A stretch of 24,593 nucleotides of DNA from UBA4660 sp002405435 (GTDB lineage: Bacteria > Bacteroidota > Bacteroidia > Flavobacteriales_D > Sanyastnellaceae): NCBI GenBank assembly GCA_036747335.1, contig DAIOCL010000039.1:1-24593 (forward strand), written 5' to 3'. This document shows, piece by piece, positions 1 through 6,991 of the stretch. The notes beneath the pieces were generated by a model. That model was not told the origin of the DNA. It did not search any database and worked only from the letters and a program-made list of their open reading frames with translations. Numbering within the stretch: position 1 is the first letter of the stretch; every line of letters begins with the position of its first letter. The translations under genes and the position numbers were made by a program.

Positions 1-923
1 GTGCGGGACAATTTTTTCTCCCATTCCTGCCGGTCTGCAGCGCTCACCGCATCAAAGTCTCAGCACTGATTTTCTTTCCACAGGTTTTGCTGCGCGCCGT
101 ATGCATCCGTTCCGCTGATGCCCACCTTCACGACCAGTTCGTCGGTCTTGTCGAAGGCAACGGAAAACACCTGCACCTGTTCGAGCACTTCGCGGCGCAG
201 GCCCGTGCTGTTGTCGTCGTAGGTGTGCTGAACATCCAGCTGGGTGAAATCGCGGAAGGGTTTTGAGAATACCGCATAGAAATAACAATGCTGTTCAGTG
301 GCCCAGGCATTTGAAACCCTGAAACCATAGATGGCCGTGTCGCCCAGCGTCTGAATGTCGTAATACAACAGGTTGTCGCGGTGCATCATGTCGATGAAAA
401 GGCGGCAGGAATCACCGGGAGAAAAACGGTAGCGGTGCATACCGGTGCGTTCGGTGGCCGTCAATTCCGCATCAATCCCGTAATCGTCGAGCCTGACCTT
501 GTAATAGCCGGGAGAAGCGACTTCTGTTTTGTGGCTGAACGATGACTTGTAGGCGTCACGCCATTGGGACGCCGCATGTGTGGCATAGTTGGTCGGCATA
601 AAAAGAATGTCGCCATAATCTGACACGCCTGTGCCCTGCAGGTGCGTGTGAGAAAAGCCATAGATGACGCTGTCGGAATAATGGTAACCGCCGCATCCAT
701 CCCAGCCCTCGAGCCGCGTATCCGGACTGAGTTGAACGAGACCGAATGGCACCGTTGCACCCGGATAGGTATGCCCGTGGGCATCAGTTCCGACAAATGG
801 ATTAACGAAATCTCCCGCGGGGGGAGGGGCCACTGCTGCGGCCAAAGGGCACGCCGTGGGTTGCAGCGGGCGGCAGGCAGAAAGCCCCAGGAGAAAGACC
901 AGGAAAGAACAGCTCCTTATCAT
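1..923 (-). CDS. GH92 family alpha-mannosidase-like lipoprotein, 5' part, interrupted by an in-frame TGA
   Basis: GH92 enzymes are calcium-dependent exo-alpha-mannosidases, often surface or periplasmic lipoproteins in Bacteroidota. The start at 923 gives a lipoprotein signal (hydrophobic core, then LSAC with Cys17). The GH92 N-terminal sandwich follows, recognisable from VNPFVGTDAHGHTYPGATVPFG and the GYHYSD / YGFSHTHLQGTG motifs. The frame meets TGA at 60-62 after codon 287. The same frame then continues to the window edge as DFDAVSAADRQEWEKKLSR, which fits the next GH92 segment; the family usually reads WDFD there, so the TGA sits at the Trp codon. TGA is a normal stop elsewhere in this window (porP, SDR, trxA), so general reassignment is unlikely. 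It may be a nonsense mutation, a sequencing error or readthrough. The enzyme is normally about 700-750 residues, and the rest lies outside the window. It starts 25 nt after the Spy-like gene, probably cotranscribed. Confidence 0.8.
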
Positions 924-927
924 GGCC

Positions 928-935
928 CAAAGATG
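928..935 (-). promoter_or_regulatory. -7-like box CATCTTTG before the GH92 gene
   Basis: CATCTTTG differs from the Bacteroidota -7 consensus TAnnTTTG only at the first base, and is followed by four bases (GGCC) and the ATG at 923. It overlaps the 3' end of the upstream gene. No -33 TTTG is evident. If used, it would give a leaderless GH92 mRNA. Confidence 0.4.
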
Positions 936-948
936 AACCCGGTGCCGG

Positions 949-1389
949 CTATTTCACACATACCTCACAACTGGCCCTGTCGTGGTTCATTCCGAAATGG
1001 AGCACGGGCGGACGCACGGGCTTCACCTTCTCTTCATACACCTGCTGTTGTTCCGGGGTGAGTAAGGCCCTTATTCCGGCATCACGCGATTCCCTGATGG
1101 CTTTTTTCCGCACATTGGCATCGGTGATCCGCTTATCCTTATCGGCAGGATCGAGGTCACTGCGAGACAAGGACTGCAACTCCTTGTCGATGGCGCTAAT
1201 CTCAACCGCAGCATCCGAACAAATCAGGGTGACCTTCTCCCGCTGGTCGGCGTTAAGCACCAGCACCGAATCCAGCTGAGCCACCAGCTGGGCAGTCTGC
1301 TGAGCGCCAACCCTACCGGCCAGCAAAGCGGTCAAGAGCAGCGCGGTAAAGCGGACGGAATTGATCTGCAAGAAGTTCATCGCCACCAT
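949..1389 (-). CDS. Spy/CpxP-like small periplasmic protein
   Basis: A 146-residue exported protein (143 from the second Met). The signal peptide has a hydrophobic stretch FTALLLTALLAG and a likely cleavage near VGAQ. The mature part is helical and charged, with two LTxxQ-like segments (LNADQREKV and LLTPEQQQVYEEKV), the hallmark of Spy/CpxP-type periplasmic helical proteins that act as chaperones or stress sensors. The family call is by motif only. The C-terminus SCEVCVK contains a CxxC that I would not expect in this family; it could form a disulfide or bind metal. Two Met codons compete (1389 and 1380). The first lies 6 nt after a TACTTTTG box, and the second starts closer to the signal peptide. 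It is divergent from the receptor gene at 1595 and 25 nt upstream of the GH92 gene. Confidence 0.7.
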   Translation of the reverse strand: MVAMNFLQINSVRFTALLLTALLAGRVGAQQTAQLVAQLDSVLVLNADQREKVTLICSDAAVEISAIDKELQSLSRSDLDPADKDKRITDANVRKKAIRESRDAGIRALLTPEQQQVYEEKVKPVRPPVLHFGMNHDRASCEVCVK

Positions 1390-1395
1390 GTTTCA

Positions 1396-1403
1396 CAAAA
1401 GTA
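1396..1403 (-). promoter_or_regulatory. -7 element TACTTTTG of the Spy-like/GH92 unit
   Basis: This is an exact match to TAnnTTTG on the minus strand, ending 6 nt before the ATG at 1389 and 15 nt before the ATG at 1380. A start site a few bases downstream would leave almost no leader. No clear -33 TTTG is seen. It lies in the divergent 1390-1594 region; the plus-strand side has only a weak CATCTTCG at 1581-1588 before the receptor gene. Confidence 0.5.
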
Positions 1404-1594
1404 GTACCATTCACTGCCTTTTCCGGTGCTTAAGGTGCCGCAGGCCGACATCAGTGACAAGTGAAGAAGCGCGGGGCCTCGCTGTCTTGCGGAACCGGCG
1501 GCAGCGGCCAAAACGCTAATAAATCGTTAACGGTTGTAAACTCATTTCCCAGATCAATGCGAACCGGACCAATTAGACCGCATCTTCGCGACGC

Positions 1595-4168
1595 ATGAAA
1601 AACCTGTTTGCTTTTCTCCTGATCTGCGTGATGTTTGCCCATTTCGAAGGTTCGGCGCAATGGCCTTCCGGGGGGGGCAAAAAGCCGGAACCCTTTGGCA
1701 GATTGTATGGAAAGCTGGTGGATGAACAATCGGGCAAACCGATGGAGTTCGTGGTAGTCCGTGTCTTTCAGGAGATCGCCGACTCGGTCAACGGCAGGCA
1801 GCAAAAACTGGTGAGCGGGGCACTCACCGAAACAAACGGAGACTTCTCAGTCGACAAGGTTCCTGCGGCCGTAAGCCTTTCTGTGTTGTTCTCCTTTCCA
1901 GGGTATGACACCCTCTCGGTGACCACAAGACTCGACCCCCGGCCCGGTGGCATCGTGGAAAAAGACCTGGGCAATATCCGCATGAAGGTAGCCCCTACGG
2001 CCCTCGGTGAAGTGGTGGTGAGCGGAGACGATGGTGCCTACCGGCTCGAATTCGACAAGCGGGTATATGATGTCGATAAAAATCCTGTCAATGCAGGCGG
2101 CACAGCAGAAGATGTGCTGCGCAACGTGCCATCCCTTCAGGTAGATATGGACGGTAACGTCAACCTCAGGGGTGGTTCACCGCAGGTTTTTGTTGACGGC
2201 AGGCCTACAACCCTCAGCATTGACCAGATTCCTGCAGATGCCATACAGCGGGTGGAAGTGATTACCAATCCTTCTGCCAAATGGGATGCAGGAGGCGGCA
2301 CCGGAGGCATTGTCAATATCGTTATGAAACATAACCGCGGTACCGGCTACAGCGGCAGCATGCGGGCGGGCATGGATTCGCGGGCACGGGTAAACTCCGG
2401 CCTTGAGGCCAACCTGCGCCAGGGCAAATTCAATTTTTTCATTAACGGAAATTTCAACCAGCGTCGTAACCTGATCAACACGTCTACCGACCGGCTCAAC
2501 CTCGGAGAAGGTCCGGAAACGCGTTTCGCTCAGGATGGCTTCACCGAAAACAATGGATTTTTTGGCAGTGGGAAAATAGGAGTCGATTTTTTTGCCGATA
2601 ACCGCAATACCCTCACCCTATCGCAAAGCATCAACCGAGGCAGGTTCAATCCGCTCGACGAAATTTTCACCCGTACAGACAGCCTGCTTTCCGAAACAGG
2701 GGCTTTCAGCACCTACGACCGCTTCAGCGACACCGAACGCCAATTTCGTAACCTGGGCTCAAGCCTGTTGTATAAACACCTCTTTTCGCGCGAAGGAACA
2801 GAACTGACCGCCGATTTTAACTTCAATGCCATCAGCAGTGAATTTATCGGCGACTACATTAACGCTTACAACTCAGGAGACCGCTCAGTGCTCAGGCAGG
2901 ATGGCGGAGGCAGACAGCGGGTTTTTACTACCCAGACAGATTTCGTAACGCTGCTTAAAGACCAGACAAAGATCGAGCTCGGCGCACGTGGCAATGTGCG
3001 GTTCTTAGAAAGTGTTTACCAAAACTACCAGCAGGACACCGCACAAAACTATGTGCGCATTCCGGCACTGGATGTCGACTACGCCTATGTCGATGAAGTG
3101 TACGCCCTTTACGGAACCTTTGCCAAAGACTACAAGACCTGGAAACTGCAGGCCGGGCTTCGCGCAGAGAGCAGCCTATACCAGGGAGAACTGCGCGACA
3201 CCAGCGTCACCTTTACCATCGCATATCCGCTGAGTTTTTTTCCATCGGTATTTGTTACCCGTGTGATAGACAAGAAACAGGATATCCAGCTCGCGCTTAC
3301 ACGCCGCATCGCGCGACCCTCCTTTATGCAGCTCATTCCCTTCACCGATTACGCCGACTCGCTCAATGTATCGCGTGGCAACCCTGCACTCACGCCCGAA
3401 TTTACCCACCTCGCAGAATTGAGCTACCAGTATAGCGAAGGAAAAAAATTCACATTCATCGCAAGCACCTATTTCCGCTACATCAGCAACCTAACCATAC
3501 GGCATCAGTTTACCGAGTACAGCGAAGTCATGGACGAAAGCATTGTGGTGAATACCTATGCCAACGCTGCGAGCAGCCAGGCCATAGGACTCGAGCTGGT
3601 GTCGCGTCAATCACTGGCCAAGTGGGCCGAGCTCAACCTCAATTTCAACCTGTACCACAGCGCCATAGACGGCAACAATGTGAGTCCGGGTCTCACCAAC
3701 GTACGCACCAGCTATTGTGTGAAAGTCAACCTTGGCAACAATATACCCGGAAACCTCACCGTGCAGGTGACCGGCGATTACCAAAGCCGCATGGCACTGG
3801 AGGTGGGAAGCGGAGAACGCGGCGGCAGCATGGGCATGGGCGGCGGTGGCGGTATGGGGGGTGGTGGCTGGGGCGGCGCCAACAACACCGTGCAGGGTTA
3901 TGTGGAACCCATGTACAGCATCGATTTATCTGTGCGCAAGGAATTCGGCAAAAACCGCTACCTCGCCCTGGGCTTTACTATAAGTGATGCCCTGCGCACC
4001 CGCGTGAGTGACATCCACAGTGAGTCGCCCTTTTTTGTGCAGGATACCTTCAGACGCCGCGATCCGCAGTTGTGGAGGTTCAACCTGAGCTGGAAGTTTG
4101 GCAAACTGGACAGTACCCTGTTCCGACGGAAAAACACCCGCAACAACAGCGAAGGCGGAGAGATGTAA
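1595..4168 (+). CDS. TonB-dependent receptor-type outer-membrane beta-barrel protein
   Basis: An 857-residue outer-membrane protein. In order: signal peptide (1-22, ending GSAQ), a carboxypeptidase-regulatory-like beta-sandwich (about 36-130, LYGKLVDEQSGKPMEFVVVRV), a TonB plug (about 134-247, with VDGRPTTLSIDQIPADAIQRVEVITNPSAKWD split across it and GGTGGIVNIV at its end), and a long barrel rich in alternating aromatic strands. This matches the Bacteroidota outer-membrane beta-barrel family (OMP_b-brl_3 type) rather than the SusC type, since SusC signature repeats are absent. Its substrate cannot be read from sequence, and no SusD partner is adjacent. A Gly/Met-rich loop (about 737-765) interrupts the late barrel and is probably extracellular. 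The C-terminus is a charged tail after the last strand (WRFNLSWKFG). The PorP-like gene follows after 64 nt. Confidence 0.88.
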   Translation: MKNLFAFLLICVMFAHFEGSAQWPSGGGKKPEPFGRLYGKLVDEQSGKPMEFVVVRVFQEIADSVNGRQQKLVSGALTETNGDFSVDKVPAAVSLSVLFSFPGYDTLSVTTRLDPRPGGIVEKDLGNIRMKVAPTALGEVVVSGDDGAYRLEFDKRVYDVDKNPVNAGGTAEDVLRNVPSLQVDMDGNVNLRGGSPQVFVDGRPTTLSIDQIPADAIQRVEVITNPSAKWDAGGGTGGIVNIVMKHNRGTGYSGSMRAGMDSRARVNSGLEANLRQGKFNFFINGNFNQRRNLINTSTDRLNLGEGPETRFAQDGFTENNGFFGSGKIGVDFFADNRNTLTLSQSINRGRFNPLDEIFTRTDSLLSETGAFSTYDRFSDTERQFRNLGSSLLYKHLFSREGTELTADFNFNAISSEFIGDYINAYNSGDRSVLRQDGGGRQRVFTTQTDFVTLLKDQTKIELGARGNVRFLESVYQNYQQDTAQNYVRIPALDVDYAYVDEVYALYGTFAKDYKTWKLQAGLRAESSLYQGELRDTSVTFTIAYPLSFFPSVFVTRVIDKKQDIQLALTRRIARPSFMQLIPFTDYADSLNVSRGNPALTPEFTHLAELSYQYSEGKKFTFIASTYFRYISNLTIRHQFTEYSEVMDESIVVNTYANAASSQAIGLELVSRQSLAKWAELNLNFNLYHSAIDGNNVSPGLTNVRTSYCVKVNLGNNIPGNLTVQVTGDYQSRMALEVGSGERGGSMGMGGGGGMGGGGWGGANNTVQGYVEPMYSIDLSVRKEFGKNRYLALGFTISDALRTRVSDIHSESPFFVQDTFRRRDPQLWRFNLSWKFGKLDSTLFRRKNTRNNSEGGEM

Positions 4169-4220
4169 TCTCCCCTTTAGGCAGTCTCTGCCGCGAACGA
4201 CCGGGCAAGGCGCAATCGAA

Positions 4221-4228
4221 TATCTTTG
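4221..4228 (+). promoter_or_regulatory. -7 element TATCTTTG of the porP-like gene
   Basis: A perfect TAnnTTTG, followed by TAGT and the ATG at 4233. It supports 4233 as the true start over any upstream codon, and predicts an mRNA whose 5' end is at or very near the start codon. No -33 element is obvious. Confidence 0.55.
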
Positions 4229-4232
4229 TAGT

Positions 4233-5288
4233 ATGGGCCGGCTTCTGCATCTGCTTGTTACTGTCATGGCATTGGGTCAGGTCTTATGCCTGCTGCCCGG
4301 GCGTGCACGCTGTCAGGACATACATTTCTCGCAATTCTGGGCATCACCGTTTAACCTGAATCCAGGACTTGCCGGTGCGTTTGATGGCGACTACCGTTTT
4401 ATACTTAACCAGCGCACACAGTGGCGCAGCATCACCGTTCCCTACAACACATTCGGAATTTCAGCCGACGCCAGCGACCTCAATCCCTCTCCCCTCTCGC
4501 ACCGCCCGGCCCTCGAGCAACTCGGTGCTGCCGTGAGTTTCTACACCGACCGCGCAGGAGATTCCCGCCTTAGCACGACCCAATTTCAACTCGCCCTCTC
4601 ATACGCCATACCGGTAAAGACTGCCTCCAATGCGGCGGTGATACCCGGGCTGCTTCTTGGACTGCATAACACGGGTATCGACTATGCGCAGCTCAATTTT
4701 GACAACCAGTGGAATGGGCTCTTCTACGACCCTTCGCTTGACACGGGAGAGAACTTCGCGCGCGACACACGGACCTATGCCAACCTCGGATTCGGGCTGG
4801 TCTATTACGCTCAGGAAGGCAGGCGAAATTTCACCGAGGCAGGTATGGCACTGCTCAACCTCAACAACCCTGCACAGTCTTGGTTTGACATGAGCGGCAT
4901 CAACCTCGACAGCCGGCTCAACGTGCATGCCAGACACCGCCGCCCGGTGCATAAACAGGTAGACATCGAGCCCGCACTGCTGCTCATGCGGCAAGGCAGT
5001 TACCGTGAATACGGGCTCGGTTTAAACGGTTACTACATCATGGAGGAAAACGGAGGGCTGTTCAGAAGCGTGTATGCCGGTGTATTTGTCCGCGCCCGCG
5101 ATGCCGGATACGTCGTAGCCGGCATGGAATACGACAGCTGGAATGCTGCCGTCAGTTATGATTTCAACACCAGCAACCTCAGACCGGCAAGCAACGGGCG
5201 CGGCGGATTTGAATTTTCGATAGTGTATATCCTGCGCCGGCCCGACCTGCGGCTCAACCTGCCCAAAAGTTGTCCGGATTACCTCTGA
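4233..5288 (+). CDS. PorP/SprF family type IX secretion system membrane protein
   Basis: A 351-residue protein. PorP/SprF proteins are outer-membrane barrels; in the T9SS the founding members associate with PorK/L/M/N or act in SprB export, and many paralogs pair with surface adhesins. Evidence is the canonical opening QDIHFSQFWASPFNLNPG, then LAGAFDGDYRF, NQRTQWRS and VPYNTFGISAD, and barrel-like strands to the end. I start it at 4233: the encoded signal peptide (LLHLLVTVMALGQVLCLL) then follows the Met directly, and a perfect -7 box lies 4 nt upstream. Longer frames back to 4098 would overlap the receptor gene and precede the signal peptide. It ends with TGA at 5286-5288. No large adhesin neighbours it, so it is probably one of several paralogs rather than the core PorP. 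Confidence 0.85.
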   Translation: MGRLLHLLVTVMALGQVLCLLPGRARCQDIHFSQFWASPFNLNPGLAGAFDGDYRFILNQRTQWRSITVPYNTFGISADASDLNPSPLSHRPALEQLGAAVSFYTDRAGDSRLSTTQFQLALSYAIPVKTASNAAVIPGLLLGLHNTGIDYAQLNFDNQWNGLFYDPSLDTGENFARDTRTYANLGFGLVYYAQEGRRNFTEAGMALLNLNNPAQSWFDMSGINLDSRLNVHARHRRPVHKQVDIEPALLLMRQGSYREYGLGLNGYYIMEENGGLFRSVYAGVFVRARDAGYVVAGMEYDSWNAAVSYDFNTSNLRPASNGRGGFEFSIVYILRRPDLRLNLPKSCPDYL

Positions 5289-5337
5289 GACACCGCCTCC
5301 GCATTGAACAATCACTGTCCAACCGTGTTTTAATGGC

Positions 5338-5799
5338 GTGATTAAATTTCTTGAACGAGAACAACAGCTTCCCATCAGCCTGGACGAGGCCTGGAGGTTT
5401 TTCAGCAGTCCTGAAAACCTCAATACCATTACACCGCCCGAGATGAACTTCCGCACCATTTCTCCCCACGCGGGCGAGATGTATGAGGGCATGATCATCG
5501 CGTACAAGTTGACCCCGATGGTGAATATTCCCATCACCTGGGTGACAGAAATTACCCATGTGAAAGCCCGGTGCTTTTTCGTCGATGAACAACGGAAAGG
5601 CCCTTACCGGATCTGGCACCACGAGCACCACTTTAAAGAAAACAGCCAGGGTGTGCTCATGACCGACAGGTTGGCCTACGACATTGGCAAAGGCCTGCTT
5701 GGTTCTGTAGCCGGAGCCCTTTTCGTGCATAAAAAGGTCAACGGCATCTTCGAATACCGGAAACAAAAACTGGATATACTTTTTCCTACTACCTCATGA
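5338..5799 (+). CDS. SRPBCC (START-like) ligand-binding family protein
   Basis: A 153-residue cytoplasmic protein of the SRPBCC/START-like helix-grip fold. The opening FLEREQQLPISLDEAWRFFSSPENLNTITPPEM is typical (seen in pieces: ISLDEAW, FFSSPENL, ITPPEM), and the end has the long C-terminal helix (FVHKKVNGIFEYRKQKL). The family binds hydrophobic ligands or has no known activity; no ligand can be inferred here. The start is GTG at 5338: an ATG 5 nt earlier is followed at once by TGA, and the next internal ATG would remove the conserved opening. The stop overlaps the next start as ATGA (5796-5799), so translation is coupled to the SDR gene. In other Bacteroidota such SRPBCC genes sit beside SDR and photolyase genes; no photolyase is seen here. 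Confidence 0.82.
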   Translation: MIKFLEREQQLPISLDEAWRFFSSPENLNTITPPEMNFRTISPHAGEMYEGMIIAYKLTPMVNIPITWVTEITHVKARCFFVDEQRKGPYRIWHHEHHFKENSQGVLMTDRLAYDIGKGLLGSVAGALFVHKKVNGIFEYRKQKLDILFPTTS

Positions 5800-6500
5800 A
5801 AAACCTGCTCATCATCGGCTCAGAAAGCGGCATCGGAAAACGACTGGCTGAAATGTTGTCGGCACAAGGCCACCAGGTCTTCGGCGTTTCGCGTAATCCC
5901 CGTGCCGAAGATGGCTCTGCCGTTTCGATGCATTTCGAAGCCGATGCGGTAAACGGCGATCTCGATTTTTTTCAATCGCTGCCGGCCGAGCTGCACGGAC
6001 TTGTCTATTGCCCGGGCAGCATTAACCTCCGCCCTTTCACCCGGCTGAGCGAACAAGACATCTTCAACGACTTCAGGCAGAATGTCTGGGGCGCAGTCCG
6101 TGTCATTCAGAAGGCTATTCCACAGCTGAAACAGGCGGGCAGTGCAGGCGTGGTGCTTTTCAGCACCGTAGCGGTGGGCACGGGTATGCCTTTCCATGCC
6201 TCTGTGGCTGCCAGCAAAGGGGCTGTAGAGGGCCTTACCCGAAGCCTGGCTGCCGAATATGCTTCATCGGGAATTCGCTTCAATGCCATTGCTCCCTCCC
6301 TGACCGATACCCCGCTGGCAGCAAGCCTGCTCAATACACCGCAGAAAAGGGAGTCAGCTGCTGCACGACATCCGCTGGGCCGCATAGGCAAGCATTCCGA
6401 TGCAGCCGCGCTGGCGGCCTTCCTGCTCTCTGACGAGGGTTCTTGGATCACAGGACAAGTGATTGGCGTGGACGGGGGTATAGGGTCACTGAGATCCTGA
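5796..6500 (+). CDS. SDR family oxidoreductase-like protein lacking the catalytic Tyr
   Basis: A 234-residue short-chain dehydrogenase/reductase fold. Residues 7-13 (IGSESGIG) form the nucleotide-binding loop in place of TGxxxGIG. YCPGS (71-75) stands in for NNAG. Ser123 in LFSTVAV is the conserved serine. RFNAIAPSLTDTPL (161-174) and the C-terminal ITGQVIGVDGG are classical. The YxxxK motif reads V137-A-A-S-K141: the Lys is present but the catalytic Tyr is Val (GTG, 6204-6206). It may be a non-reducing SDR, use another acid, or act by binding. It overlaps the SRPBCC gene by four bases (ATGA), so the two are probably made in equal amounts and may act together. Substrate unknown. Confidence 0.85.
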   Translation: MKNLLIIGSESGIGKRLAEMLSAQGHQVFGVSRNPRAEDGSAVSMHFEADAVNGDLDFFQSLPAELHGLVYCPGSINLRPFTRLSEQDIFNDFRQNVWGAVRVIQKAIPQLKQAGSAGVVLFSTVAVGTGMPFHASVAASKGAVEGLTRSLAAEYASSGIRFNAIAPSLTDTPLAASLLNTPQKRESAAARHPLGRIGKHSDAAALAAFLLSDEGSWITGQVIGVDGGIGSLRS

Positions 6501-6514
6501 TAGCCGCTGCGCAC

Positions 6515-6522
6515 TACCTTGC
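6515..6522 (+). promoter_or_regulatory. -7-like box TACCTTGC before the small membrane protein gene
   Basis: TACCTTGC is two bases off TAnnTTTG and lies 5 nt before the ATG at 6528. It overlaps a possible TTG start at 6519, and so argues for 6528. Weak on its own; listed because it repeats the spacing seen at other genes here. Confidence 0.25.
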
Positions 6523-6527
6523 GCCAC

Positions 6528-6869
6528 ATGGCAACTCCCCCATCGCTTACCAACCGCCGGCTGCTCCACGGAGCCATGGTTTTGCTCATCCTGCTCAACC
6601 TAGTGTACTGGCCATCAAAACTATTACCGGGCACACCTGGCTGGATAAAAGTCATCTATGAAGCCATCAAGGCTGACTGGGGCACCTTTCTCATCCTGGA
6701 GTTTATGCTTGTAGCCAGTTTATTCGCCGACGTGATCATTCGCTTTGATGCCATAGACCGGAAGAAACGGGTGGGACACCTGCTGATTGTCGCGCTGTGC
6801 AGCTGCGCATGCGTACTCCGCTTTATAATCGGCGTAATGGAGAAGTACATCACCGGTGTGCTCCAGTAA
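6528..6869 (+). CDS. Small membrane protein of unknown function (three predicted TM helices)
   Basis: A 113-residue protein that I do not recognise. Hydrophobic stretches at about 12-33 (LLHGAMVLLILLNLVYW), 52-72 (FLILEFMLVASLFADVII) and 84-103 (LLIVALCSCACVLRFIIG) suggest three transmembrane helices. A basic cytoplasmic patch (DRKKR) lies between helices 2 and 3, and helix 3 contains CSCAC. The start is the ATG at 6528; a TTG nine bases earlier is possible but less likely. It begins 27 nt after the SDR stop on the same strand, so it may share that transcript. The layout resembles small inner-membrane proteins of the phosphate-starvation-inducible PsiE type, but I see no decisive motif. Confidence 0.7.
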   Translation: MATPPSLTNRRLLHGAMVLLILLNLVYWPSKLLPGTPGWIKVIYEAIKADWGTFLILEFMLVASLFADVIIRFDAIDRKKRVGHLLIVALCSCACVLRFIIGVMEKYITGVLQ

Positions 6870-6991
6870 CGTCCATTCCTTGAACACATACGCCGAAGGC
6901 GTCATCATACCACAGCGACCGACGGCCGCCATGCAGCGTCTTACCCCTGCCCTTCATACCTTGGTCCCTGAATCTTAATAACCCTTTCTGA

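Noticed and set aside
60..62. General TGA-to-Trp code reassignment
   Set aside because: TGA ends several clear genes here (porP-like, SDR, trxA, dnaE, aroC) and Trp is written TGG throughout.
642..1061. A 139-codon open frame on the plus strand opposite the GH92 and Spy-like genes
   Set aside because: It spans two well-supported genes on the other strand and has no recognisable protein features.
1511..1545. Possible operator around GTTAAC in the divergent 1390-1594 region
   Set aside because: The symmetry is short (GTTAAC with a loosely related GTAAAC) and too weak to call a binding site.
4098..4232. Upstream extension of the porP-like gene to 4098
   Set aside because: It would overlap the receptor gene and place 45 residues before the signal peptide; the Met at 4233 has a perfect -7 box 4 nt upstream.
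6890..6902. Hairpin ACGCC-GAA-GGCGT after the small membrane protein gene
   Set aside because: The stem is only 5 bp with no T-tract, so it is not a convincing terminator.
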